This document shows positions 53,545-61,407 of a stretch of 64,000 bases of DNA, one piece after another. This DNA comes from Natranaeroarchaeum aerophilus (GTDB lineage Archaea; Halobacteriota; Halobacteria; Halobacteriales; Natronoarchaeaceae): NCBI RefSeq assembly GCF_023638055.1, contig NZ_JAKRVY010000010.1, positions 1 through 64,000 on the forward strand, in the 5' to 3' direction. A program made the translations under genes and the position numbers. The notes under the pieces are model-generated. The model did no database searches. It worked only from the letters and a program-made list of their open reading frames with translations, and was not told the DNA's origin. The stretch's first letter is position 1. Each line of letters starts with the position of its first letter.

Positions 53545-54408
53545 CTAGTTCCCACCCGGTAGGACCGAATCTCCCGGTCGGGGGAGTGCGGTGTACTGTT
53601 GCTCGGTGATGCTGTACGGGTCGTACACCGACTGGTGACAGTTGCAGTAGATCATGTTCTCCGCGCCGAACTGTCGGGACTCGCCAAGCACACGGAAGCC
53701 GGGGACACAACAGTAGTGCGTACACTGGTTGAGGTTGGCGATGAACCCCTGGTCCGTCGACCCCTCGATCCACTCGTCGTCCTGAGCCGCCTCCTCGACT
53801 TCCGGGCTCCGGATGAGAAGTACCGGCAGCCGGTCAGCCGGGGAGAGCCCTTCGGAACGCCAGTTGACCAGCGCGGGTTTCCCGGCACCTGCATCGCCGA
53901 CGACCGTATCGTAATCGTCGTAGTCAGCGAAGTCGTCGACGTGGACGCGATCGCCGCCCTCCACTTCCTCGTTTTGCCAGTCGATCTGGGTCGCGCCGAC
54001 GTATCGGAAGTAGTTGTCACGGTCCTCTCGGGGATCCACTGCAGGGCTCGTCTGGGAGCCACAGTACTGGAACCACGTCGTCGAGTAGTTGACGCCACCG
54101 ATCTCCTGTTCCGCGGTTGCGACATCGTCGGGGCCCTCGGCTTCCTCGACGTCGGGCCAGATTCCGCGCACGTAGCCTTCGTCGTCGACTTCAAGTGGAA
54201 TCTGTGGCATCCCACGGGGGGCAGGGCCACTGACCAGTTCGTTACCTCTGTACACCGTCGTCCCGCCACCTGCTCCCGTCTGGGACGTCATGGAGTCGAC
54301 GCTCACCGCAGTGGTGACGCCGATCCCCGAGAGCGCAGCGCTCCCGACGACGCCTTTGACGAAGCGGCGGCGACCGGATTCGACCGGATATTTGTCGCTA
54401 TCTGGCAT
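53545..54408 (-). CDS. Rieske 2Fe-2S protein
   Basis: The 287-residue protein has a Tat signal with SGRRRFVKGVVGSAAL, so it is exported folded and anchored by its N-terminal helix. The cluster ligands are in NQCTHYCCVPGF (Cys, His) and IYCNCHQSVYD (Cys, His). These variants keep both Cys-His pairs but replace the usual Gly of the first loop (C-T-H-x-G-C). It ends 2 bp before the cytochrome b start and receives electrons from quinol oxidation. Confidence 0.92.
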   Translation of the reverse strand: MPDSDKYPVESGRRRFVKGVVGSAALSGIGVTTAVSVDSMTSQTGAGGGTTVYRGNELVSGPAPRGMPQIPLEVDDEGYVRGIWPDVEEAEGPDDVATAEQEIGGVNYSTTWFQYCGSQTSPAVDPREDRDNYFRYVGATQIDWQNEEVEGGDRVHVDDFADYDDYDTVVGDAGAGKPALVNWRSEGLSPADRLPVLLIRSPEVEEAAQDDEWIEGSTDQGFIANLNQCTHYCCVPGFRVLGESRQFGAENMIYCNCHQSVYDPYSITEQQYTALPRPGDSVLPGGN

Positions 54409-54410
54409 GT

Positions 54411-54806
54411 TTATTTCTTGTAATACGGGTAAACTGCTCGTTTGAACTGCTCGACTGCGCCGTCTCCGAGCTCCTGGCCGTCGGCGTCTTCCTCGTTAAT
54501 GTAGAGATCCTCCCACTTGCGGCGTCGCTTCTTGACGATCATCACGTCCGGCAGGAACTCCTTGCGATAGAGCGCAAGAATAAAAGCGAGATCGATGAAG
54601 ATCAGCGCCAGAATCGTGCCAAGGAACATGTTACCGGGGTCGGGATCGGCACCGCGTGCCCAGCCCTCGATGAGCCCGAAGGTGAAGATGCCGACGAAGA
54701 CGATTTCAATGATCGTCAGCAGAACGATCGCGAGCGCGGCAGCCGTGCTCTCGCGGGGCTGCTCGTAGCGGTGAATGTCGCCGTAGGAACTTCCTGTTGA
54801 TGACAT
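54411..54806 (-). CDS. Two-helix membrane protein of the bc cluster (DUF7318-like)
   Basis: The 131-residue protein has two hydrophobic segments (about 22-48 and 60-78) and a charged C-terminal half with KKRRRKWEDLY. It lies between halocyanin 2 and the Rieske gene with spacings of 2-3 bp. Conserved position implies an accessory subunit of the bc complex. Confidence 0.75.
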   Translation of the reverse strand: MSSTGSSYGDIHRYEQPRESTAAALAIVLLTIIEIVFVGIFTFGLIEGWARGADPDPGNMFLGTILALIFIDLAFILALYRKEFLPDVMIVKKRRRKWEDLYINEEDADGQELGDGAVEQFKRAVYPYYKK

Positions 54807-54809
54807 TGG

Positions 54810-55487
54810 TCAGTCCTTTTTGTTGGGGTAACTCGTGTTTGCCGATTCGCCGTACTTGAGCACGTAGAACGTGAACACGAAGGTCACGAAGATCGCGGCG
54901 AACGTCGCCATACCAATGAAGTGCTTTTGTACGGGGACGCCGATCGCGTGGGGATCGACCTCGGTCGGTCCCTGTGCCGCCGCGCCTCCAGCGTCTTCCG
55001 TGACGGTAAGCGTCGCATCCATCCCGGCCGCAACGTGGGGCTCACAGACGTACTCGTAGGTGCCCTCTTCCTGGAAGGTGTGTTCGTGCTCGAAGCCGGT
55101 ATCCTCGATCGGTTCGTGACCCTCCCACTCGTCGGGCCCGCTCTGGACCGCGATGTTGTGAGTGTCCGACTCCCAGATGAATTCGACCGTCGTGCCCGGC
55201 TCGATCGTCAGATCGTCCGGATCGAAGACGTTGTTCCCGTCCGGCCCGACGATCACCGTCTCCGTGGTAGCCTCGTCGCCGTTCTCGGCTGCGCCGTTTG
55301 CCTCCTCACCGTTTTCTTCCGCACCGTTCTCCTCCTCGCCGTTCTCCTCGTCGTCCTCCTCCTGCAGCGAAGACACGGCGGAGTACGCATCGCGACCGTC
55401 GGCCGCGGCTGTCGTACCGACTGCGCTAACAGCGGCCGCGCCAGCCGACGCGCCGGTGGCCGTCCTCAGAAAGTCCCGCCTGTTCAT
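54810..55487 (-). CDS. Halocyanin-type blue copper protein 2 (bc-operon copy)
   Basis: The protein has a Tat signal (MNRRDFLRTATGASAG), an acidic linker of E-N-G repeats and a copper domain with ligands as in the first copy. The C-terminus carries a membrane helix (about 188-213) and KYGESANTSYPNKKD. Being within the bc operon, it is the most likely partner of the Rieske protein. A block of 113 bp in the copper domain is identical to halocyanin 1 (see findings). Confidence 0.93.
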   Translation of the reverse strand: MNRRDFLRTATGASAGAAAVSAVGTTAAADGRDAYSAVSSLQEEDDEENGEEENGAEENGEEANGAAENGDEATTETVIVGPDGNNVFDPDDLTIEPGTTVEFIWESDTHNIAVQSGPDEWEGHEPIEDTGFEHEHTFQEEGTYEYVCEPHVAAGMDATLTVTEDAGGAAAQGPTEVDPHAIGVPVQKHFIGMATFAAIFVTFVFTFYVLKYGESANTSYPNKKD

Positions 55488-55549
55488 ACACGCAAAGTTC
55501 AGGATTGGGTTTGCTTAAACCCACCGATGAATCCGCCAAAGCGAGGGGT

Positions 55550-56452
55550 TTAATCACCGTTTCGGTTCCGTTCTCGAACCGGCCGCAGTTGTGCATCGGG
55601 ATCCTCGATCGGCAGGAAATCCGGGCGCTCGCCGTCTTCCAGACCGATCGAACGAAGCCGCCCCCTGTACTCCTCGGACCGGAAGCGATCGGAGAGCCGA
55701 GCGTTCGCCACGGTGACGAACAGAAAGAGCGCGATAACACCGAAGGCGAATCCCGCGACACCAGTGATCAGCGCCGTCCCCTGCCCGCCGCTGCCAGTGA
55801 CTCCGAAGTACAGCGACACACCGATCAGCCCAACAGCAGCGAGCAACTGCGCGCCGGCGATCAACTGGATCATCAGGTTCCCGATCTCGCTGCTCTGTTC
55901 GGGCACTTCGTCGGGATGTGGGAGCAGGAAGTCACCCTCCGGTGGGATCTGCGGATCGTACTCCTCCATCGAGCACAGCGCGATACTGGGTTTGACGTCA
56001 CGAAGAACAGTGCCGGTCCCCTCAACGCCGCCGTCCGGATAGATCAACGCGTAATCCTGATCGGAGTACGCAAGCAGCAGTTCATCGCCTTCGCCCGCAT
56101 CGACGCGTTCGAGTACGGCAAACACCTCACGTTGTGCGATCCTCGCGAGCAGTTCCTGTTCGACGCGGTCGATCAGCTCCGCGCCCGTGATCCACGAGTC
56201 TGCGTCGAACGCCGCCTCCCACTCATCGACCGACATCTCCGCCATGTCGGACGGGCCGAAATCGTCGAAGTCGTACTGGGACTCGATTTCGGCGAGGAGC
56301 TCCTCATCGGTCGGCTCGTCGCCGTCAGGGGCCGCGTTGCTGGTGGTGTCCACGTCACTATCGGTCTCGATCTCTTCGGCGTCCGCCGACTCCTGAACGT
56401 CGGACCGATCAGCGTCGCCCTCGGTGTCGGGTGACGTCGATGAGTCAGCCAT
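55550..56452 (-). CDS. Membrane protein of the bc cluster with acidic N-terminus (DUF7319-like)
   Basis: The 300-residue protein has an acidic, low-complexity N-terminal region (about 1-60), a soluble domain (about 65-180) and a pair of helices (about 205-260), then a charged tail. I take the ATG at 56452 (MADSSTSPD); longer upstream codons pass through the divergent promoter of the next gene. It is the first gene of the bc transcript. The role is inferred from conserved synteny. Confidence 0.72.
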   Translation of the reverse strand: MADSSTSPDTEGDADRSDVQESADAEEIETDSDVDTTSNAAPDGDEPTDEELLAEIESQYDFDDFGPSDMAEMSVDEWEAAFDADSWITGAELIDRVEQELLARIAQREVFAVLERVDAGEGDELLLAYSDQDYALIYPDGGVEGTGTVLRDVKPSIALCSMEEYDPQIPPEGDFLLPHPDEVPEQSSEIGNLMIQLIAGAQLLAAVGLIGVSLYFGVTGSGGQGTALITGVAGFAFGVIALFLFVTVANARLSDRFRSEEYRGRLRSIGLEDGERPDFLPIEDPDAQLRPVRERNRNGD

Positions 56453-56545
56453 TATCCCGAGTTGGGCCGCCCGAGACATACGTTTTCCGCCATCGATTTC
56501 GGACCTTTCGCGCCATTTAACACTCCGTCCTCCCAAGAGCAGACG

Positions 56546-57028
56546 ATGTCGGAGTACGTCGTCGCGACGGTGGCCACGCTGCTCGTGACGCTTAGCTTTC
56601 CCCTGTATCTCTACGGTGCGTGGATCATCATCCAGGAAGAAGTCGTCACCTGGAACGTTCTGATGCGCCATCTCAAGTACGTCACCGCGGGGTTGGCACT
56701 GACGACCGTCCCGATGCTGACGTGGATGGTGCCAAACGCGTTCAATCAGTTTTCGCCCCTGCTTGCCGTGCATATGTTCTTCGGACTGCAGGCGTACGCA
56801 CTCTTGCTCGTCGCGTTGACTGGGATCGTCCGGATCTTCCAGGTCAAGCGCCAGCACAACCTCTATCACGATACGAGCGGTGACATCGACATCGGCGAGT
56901 TACACGAAAACATGGGTGCGTGGCGATGGCGACTCCGGATCGGCGTCTTCGGCTACGTCGGCTGCTGGATCATCGCCTATCTGCTCGGCCTGTTCCGGTT
57001 CGTCCTCCGATTTACATTCCTGTGGTGA
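56546..57028 (+). CDS. Four-helix membrane protein divergent from the bc operon (DUF7321-like)
   Basis: The 160-residue protein has four hydrophobic helices (about residues 3-28, 42-60, 66-90 and 130-158). It shows conserved histidines in LMRHLKYV and LLAVHMFFGL. The pattern is reminiscent of small cytochrome-b561-like or haem-binding proteins but is not conclusive. The start at 56546 (MSEYVVATV) lies about 31 nt after a CATTTAA box. It faces the bc operon and may share its regulation. Confidence 0.7.
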   Translation: MSEYVVATVATLLVTLSFPLYLYGAWIIIQEEVVTWNVLMRHLKYVTAGLALTTVPMLTWMVPNAFNQFSPLLAVHMFFGLQAYALLLVALTGIVRIFQVKRQHNLYHDTSGDIDIGELHENMGAWRWRLRIGVFGYVGCWIIAYLLGLFRFVLRFTFLW

Positions 57029-57037
57029 CGCCGTCAG

Positions 57038-57277
57038 TTAGCTGTTAAACGGCGGGTCGTCACGGTGTGCGTTCGCGTTCTCCTGCTCTTTGGCGTCCTG
57101 TGCGCGCTCCTTTGAGTCCTCGCGTTCCTGTTCCGCTCGTTCCTCTGCTGCGCGCCGACGCGCTTCCTTTTCCTCCTCGGTGAGGTCGTCATCGACCGAG
57201 TGGTGCGGTGGTGTCTCACGGCCCTCGTCCCCGCCAGTCTCTGTGCGTCGGTCGGCCGCTGTCTCTTCGTCAGTCAT
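57038..57277 (-). CDS. Small highly charged coiled-coil protein
   Basis: The 79-residue protein is almost wholly E, R, K, D and A; a continuous helix, LTEEEKEARRRAAEERAEQE, makes up the middle (about 32-65). There is no domain match. It converges with the four-helix gene and lies about 100 bp downstream of the nth stop on the same strand. It could be a nucleic-acid or protein adaptor; unknown. Confidence 0.55.
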   Translation of the reverse strand: MTDEETAADRRTETGGDEGRETPPHHSVDDDLTEEEKEARRRAAEERAEQEREDSKERAQDAKEQENANAHRDDPPFNS

Positions 57278-57374
57278 TCTCTCTCCCACCGTGAACTCCC
57301 ACGCCGAGCCGTAAATGGCTTTGTGGACCTCTCTAGCAGCGGATACGAACGGTTGCGCACCCGTGGGATACCCG

Positions 57375-58058
57375 TCACCACGCCTCGCCGCTGGCGAGGT
57401 CGATGTCGCTGTCCCCCTTCTCCGAGGGACAGATGTCCGCGAGCACGCAGTCGTCACAGTCCGGGTTCCGTGCGGTACAGGTCGCGCGCCCGTGATCGAT
57501 CAGGAGATGCGTATACTGTTGCCAGACGTCCTCGGGGACGATCTCCATCAGATCCGGCTCGATGGCTTCCGGACGTTTCTCCTCGGTCAGTCCGAGCCGT
57601 CGCGAGATGCGCTGAACGTGTGTGTCGACGACGATACCCTCGACGACATCGTGGCCGTGCTGGAGGACGACGTTTGCCGTCTTGCGCCCGACGCCGGAGA
57701 GCTCGGTGAGTTCGTCCATCGTATCCGGGACCTCGCCGTCGTGTTTCTCGATGATGTCCCGTGCGGAGCTTTTGATGTAGCCCGCCTTGCTGTTGTAGTA
57801 CGTGATCGAGTTCAGATCCTCGGCGAGTTCCTCCTCGTCGACGCTCGCGTAGTCCTCTGGCCCGTCGTACTTGGCAAAGAGGTGTTCGGTCTCTTTGTTG
57901 ACCCGCTCGTCGGTACACTGCGCCGAGAGGATGACGGCGATCAGCAGTTCGAGCCGGTTCGAGTACCGCAACGAGATGGTGCTGTCGGGGTACTCCTCCA
58001 TGAGGCGGTCGACGACTTCCTCGGCCTGCGCGTCTCGCGGTTCGAGCGGCGTTCCCAT
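57375..58058 (-). CDS. nth: Endonuclease III (DNA glycosylase/AP lyase)
   Basis: The 227-residue enzyme removes oxidised pyrimidines. The helix-hairpin-helix LSGVGRKTANVVL carries the catalytic lysine, GIVVDTHVQRISRRLG the catalytic aspartate, and the iron-sulfur cluster loop is CTARNPDCDDCVLADIC. Full length and intact. It is monocistronic, divergent from the small DUF7522-like gene. Confidence 0.95.
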   Translation of the reverse strand: MGTPLEPRDAQAEEVVDRLMEEYPDSTISLRYSNRLELLIAVILSAQCTDERVNKETEHLFAKYDGPEDYASVDEEELAEDLNSITYYNSKAGYIKSSARDIIEKHDGEVPDTMDELTELSGVGRKTANVVLQHGHDVVEGIVVDTHVQRISRRLGLTEEKRPEAIEPDLMEIVPEDVWQQYTHLLIDHGRATCTARNPDCDDCVLADICPSEKGDSDIDLASGEAW

Positions 58059-58156
58059 GCGTTCGCGTTCGAGCGGAGGGGTTTCAGCGGTTCGGTTTCT
58101 CGCCGGTCAGTAACTAGCCCATCACATTATCTGGACTCGCGTCGAACTGCCAGCGT

Positions 58157-58549
58157 ATGACGCCAGCTAACGAGGAGTTCGAGCTCGACGAGGAGTTGTT
58201 AAGCGTCTGTCGAACAGCGGTCGGCGACGAGCTCCGGAGTATCACGTACTTCACACACGAGGACGTCGATCAGCTCTACCTGCGGTCGGACCTGGATCCC
58301 GACGCAAACCTCGAAGGGTTTGCGGAGCACGAACGACTCGGGTTCCGGTCCCAGGAGGCATACGAGAACACCGAACTCGGCGAGTACGAGGCGACGATTC
58401 GGATGTTCGAGTACGGCTATCTCACCCGGGTCGTCCACGACGGACACGGCGTCTGGGTGACGACCGACGACATGTCGATCGATCGCTTCGAGGAGTTAAG
58501 CGTCGCAGTGCGGAACGTGCTATCGTCGTTCGAGGCAGTAGACGCCTGA
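58157..58549 (+). CDS. Uncharacterised haloarchaeal protein (DUF7522-like)
   Basis: This 130-residue acidic protein (VCRTAVGDELRSITYFTHED...) matches a conserved haloarchaeal family with an alpha/beta sensor-like pattern (YEATIRMFEYGYLTRVVHDGHGVWV). It lacks catalytic motifs. ACATTATC (about 58125-58132) is a candidate promoter for a near-leaderless mRNA. It is followed by the palindrome region at 58.6 kb. Confidence 0.7.
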   Translation: MTPANEEFELDEELLSVCRTAVGDELRSITYFTHEDVDQLYLRSDLDPDANLEGFAEHERLGFRSQEAYENTELGEYEATIRMFEYGYLTRVVHDGHGVWVTTDDMSIDRFEELSVAVRNVLSSFEAVDA

Positions 58550-58579
58550 GTCGGCAGGCAGTGACCCTCGTGTTCCTAT

Positions 58580-58639
58580 ACTACACTTTTTGTAGTGTTT
58601 TACTCCGTGTTTCGAACCGTAATACTACAAGTTTCGAAG
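58580..58639. repeat. ACTACA-N5-TGTAGT palindrome and TACTACA...TTCGAAG motif
   Basis: ACTACACTTTTTGTAGT (58580-58596) has the same arms and centre length as the palindrome at 18147-18163. TACTACAAGTTTCGAAG (58623-58639) differs from 18125-18141 at only two positions. Another TTCGAA lies between them (58611-58616). The region lies between the DUF7522-like gene and the decarboxylase promoter. Confidence 0.55.
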
Positions 58640-58760
58640 TTAGGTAGGGCTTCGAGGTCGAGGGGACGGCGATCCTCGAAGCGGCGTGGCGGGCGAGGAC
58701 TGACGATCGATGGAAGCCCGTTGGAGTGACCGCAACCGGAGCAGCTTCCAAGCCGAACCT

Positions 58761-58767
58761 TTATGCG
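58761..58767 (+). promoter_or_regulatory. TATA-like box of the decarboxylase gene
   Basis: CCTTTATG-type DNA around 58759-58765 lies 25-30 nt before the ATG at 58790, indicating a leaderless transcript and supporting that start. Confidence 0.4.
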
Positions 58768-58789
58768 CGTATCACGACGCCATGATGGT

Positions 58790-59773
58790 ATGAAAGCCAC
58801 CGCGAAGGCACACCCGATCCAGGGGCTGGTGAAGTACCACGGAATGCGAGATGAGCAGTTGCGGCTTCCCTACCACGACAGCATCAGCGTCTGTACCGCG
58901 CCGAGTCACACGAAAACGACCGTCGAGTTCGACTTCGAGCGCGAGGAAGACACCTATATCGTCGACGGCGAGGAGCTAGAGGGACGCGCGAAAGAGCGCG
59001 TCGACGACGTCGTCGACTACGTCCGGAAGACTTCGGATGCTCCACACGCGGTGTACGGCGTCAAGCTCGAAAGCGAGAACTCCTTCCCGACGAACGTCGG
59101 CCTCGGCTCGTCCTCGTCGGGCTTTGCGGCGGCCGCGATGGCGCTGGCAAACGCCGCCGAACTGGAGTGGTCCCGCCCCGAGATCTCGACGATCGCTCGC
59201 CGTGGCTCCTCCTCTGCTGCACGCGCGGTGACGGGTGGGTTCTCTCATCTGTACGCCGGACTCAACGACGAGGACTGCCGCTCGGAGCGGATCGAGACCG
59301 ATCTCGAAGAGGACCTCAGAGTCGTCATCGGGCTCGTTCCATCGTACAAGGAGACCGAACAGGCACACGAGGAAGCCGCCGACAGTCACATGTTCCAGGC
59401 CCGACTGGCGCATATCCACGAGCAGATCGCGGAGGCGCGTGATGCGCTTCGAGCGGCCGACTTCGAGCGTACTTTCGAGCTCGCGGAGCACGATTCACTC
59501 TCGCTTGCAGCAACGACGATGACAGGTCCCGCCGGGTGGGTCTACTGGCAGCCAGCGACCCTGCGCGTGTTCAACGCCGTCCGGGAGCTCCGCAACGAGG
59601 AGGATATCCCGGCGTATTTCTCGACCGATACCGGCGCGAGCGTCTACGTCAACACGACCGACGAGCACGCCGAACAGGTCAAAGAGACCCTCGAAGACTG
59701 CGGCGTTACGTCCGCCATCTGGCAGGTCGGCGGTCCCGCCCGGATCCTCGACGAGTCAGAAGCGTTGTTCTGA
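58790..59773 (+). CDS. mvaD: Mevalonate-pathway decarboxylase (phosphomevalonate decarboxylase, MvaD type)
   Basis: The 327-residue GHMP-family protein has KATAKAHPIQGLVKYHGMRD at the N-terminus, FPTNVGLGSSSSGFAAAAMAL as the ATP-binding loop and SSAARAVTGGFSHLYAGLND with the catalytic region. In haloarchaea this homolog decarboxylates mevalonate 5-phosphate to isopentenyl phosphate rather than acting on the diphosphate. The start at 58790 is set by the TATA box and homology; a longer form would begin at 58763. Confidence 0.92.
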   Translation: MKATAKAHPIQGLVKYHGMRDEQLRLPYHDSISVCTAPSHTKTTVEFDFEREEDTYIVDGEELEGRAKERVDDVVDYVRKTSDAPHAVYGVKLESENSFPTNVGLGSSSSGFAAAAMALANAAELEWSRPEISTIARRGSSSAARAVTGGFSHLYAGLNDEDCRSERIETDLEEDLRVVIGLVPSYKETEQAHEEAADSHMFQARLAHIHEQIAEARDALRAADFERTFELAEHDSLSLAATTMTGPAGWVYWQPATLRVFNAVRELRNEEDIPAYFSTDTGASVYVNTTDEHAEQVKETLEDCGVTSAIWQVGGPARILDESEALF

Positions 59774-59843
59774 CCCGGCGTTCCGGTTCCCGTCACCGAA
59801 CGTTCGCAGACAGGCTTTACTATCAGCAATCGATAGGATCGGT

Positions 59844-61001
59844 ATGAACGTGCTCGTTCTCGGCGGCGGCTACGCTGGCGTTGCCCTCACACAGCGCCTC
59901 GAAGACAGATTGCCACACGATGTCGATATCCGCCTGATCGACGATACCGGCGAGCATCTGGTCCAGCAGGAGCTCCATCGGGTGATCCGGAAGCCGGAGC
60001 TGGCCGAGGAAATCTCGATCCCTCTCGACGACCTCGTCGACCGTGCGACAGTCGAGACGGCCACGGTGACCGGCATCGACGTCGACGCGAAGATCGTCGA
60101 ACTCGACGGCGAGCGCACCCTGGAGTACGACTATGCTGGGATCGCGCTCGGGGCGGAAACGGCCCACTATGGAATACCCGGACTGGACGCGAACAGCCAT
60201 CCAGTCAAACGGCTGTCCGACGCACAGATGATCCGGGAGCGTTTTCTGGATATTCTCGACCGGACCGACGGTCGGGTCGTCGTCGGGGGGGCCGGGCTCT
60301 CCGGGATTCAGGTCTCGGGAGAGCTGGCTGCGCTGGCCCGAACGGTTGGTGGGGCCGACGGGATCCCCGACCTGCAGCTCCTGGAGATGCGCGACCGGGT
60401 CGCCCCGAACTTTCGTGAGTCCTTCTCGACGGCGATCGAACGCGCACTCGACGAGCAAGGAGTCACAGTGCGGACGGGAGCGACGGTTGCCGGTGTCAGC
60501 GAGGACACGATTACGCTTGCCAGCGGCGAGGACATCGAGTACGATCTACTCGTCTGGACCGGCGGCCTCCAGGGACCTGACGCCCTCGGCGGGGACCGAC
60601 CCGACGTCCGAAGCACACTCGAACTTGGGGATGGGACCTTCGTCCTTGGGGATACGGCCCGGGTCGTCGACGACGATGGGGAGACGGTCCCGGCGAGCGC
60701 GCAGGCTGCCGTTCGCGAAGCCAACCCGGTTGCGGACAGCATCGCTCGGGCCATCGAGCACGACCGCGGTGGTGGTGGACTGTTCGATCCCCGACCCGAG
60801 CGGTTCACCTTCGACTCACCGGGCTGGGTCGTCAGTGTCGGTGACGATGCCGTCGCACAGCTCGGTCCCACGGTTGTCACTGGGCGGGCGGCGGCAACGG
60901 CAAAAGCGACGATCGGTGCGTCCTATCTCACGACGATTGGCCGCGTGCGAGAGGCGGTCGATCTCGTCAACAGCGAGCTGGGTCCAGAACGGGAGTGTTA
61001 A
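59844..61001 (+). CDS. Type II NADH dehydrogenase-like flavoprotein
   Basis: The 385-residue protein has two Rossmann folds: LVLGGGYAGVALTQRL binds FAD and VVGGAGLSGIQVSGELAAL binds NAD(P)H. GDTARVVDDDG near residue 270 is the FAD-contact motif. It resembles NDH-2 and sulfide:quinone reductase-like enzymes but lacks the paired redox cysteines of the latter. It would pass electrons to the quinone pool without pumping. It ends four bases beyond the convergent membrane gene's stop. Confidence 0.88.
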   Translation: MNVLVLGGGYAGVALTQRLEDRLPHDVDIRLIDDTGEHLVQQELHRVIRKPELAEEISIPLDDLVDRATVETATVTGIDVDAKIVELDGERTLEYDYAGIALGAETAHYGIPGLDANSHPVKRLSDAQMIRERFLDILDRTDGRVVVGGAGLSGIQVSGELAALARTVGGADGIPDLQLLEMRDRVAPNFRESFSTAIERALDEQGVTVRTGATVAGVSEDTITLASGEDIEYDLLVWTGGLQGPDALGGDRPDVRSTLELGDGTFVLGDTARVVDDDGETVPASAQAAVREANPVADSIARAIEHDRGGGGLFDPRPERFTFDSPGWVVSVGDDAVAQLGPTVVTGRAAATAKATIGASYLTTIGRVREAVDLVNSELGPEREC

Positions 61002-61342
61002 CCCGGGACGCCGTAGGCATCGAACCCGCCGAGTCCGACCATCGACAGGATCACCAGCGTGACGAAAATCGCGAGCCACGCGATCAACGTGATCAGGATG
61101 GCGTCGATCCAGCCGCCGGGATAGCGCCGATTGATCAGCCAGAGATACGCGATGAACGCGACCAGTCCGCCGATGAAGGGAACGATGAACTCGACGACTC
61201 CCCACAGAATCCCTCCGATCAGCGCCGTGATCAGTGCGTACGAATAATCCTCGACATCGGCGACGACTTTCGCCCCGACGTAGATACCGATACCGCCAAT
61301 GAACAGACTGACGACGAACGTAATGAGTGAACTAACGACCAT
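60998..61342 (-). CDS. Small four-helix membrane protein
   Basis: The 114-residue protein has four hydrophobic segments (about 4-27, 33-49, 53-73 and 83-106) and is almost wholly membrane-embedded. Homologs are common and uncharacterised in haloarchaea. The 3' end overlaps the NDH-2-like gene by four bases. Confidence 0.68.
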   Translation of the reverse strand: MVVSSLITFVVSLFIGGIGIYVGAKVVADVEDYSYALITALIGGILWGVVEFIVPFIGGLVAFIAYLWLINRRYPGGWIDAILITLIAWLAIFVTLVILSMVGLGGFDAYGVPG

Positions 61343-61407
61343 ACCAGTAATTCTACCTCGCCCTTGTTAAACCCAACATATCCGATAGTAGTTGTCTGAA
61401 AGTATAT

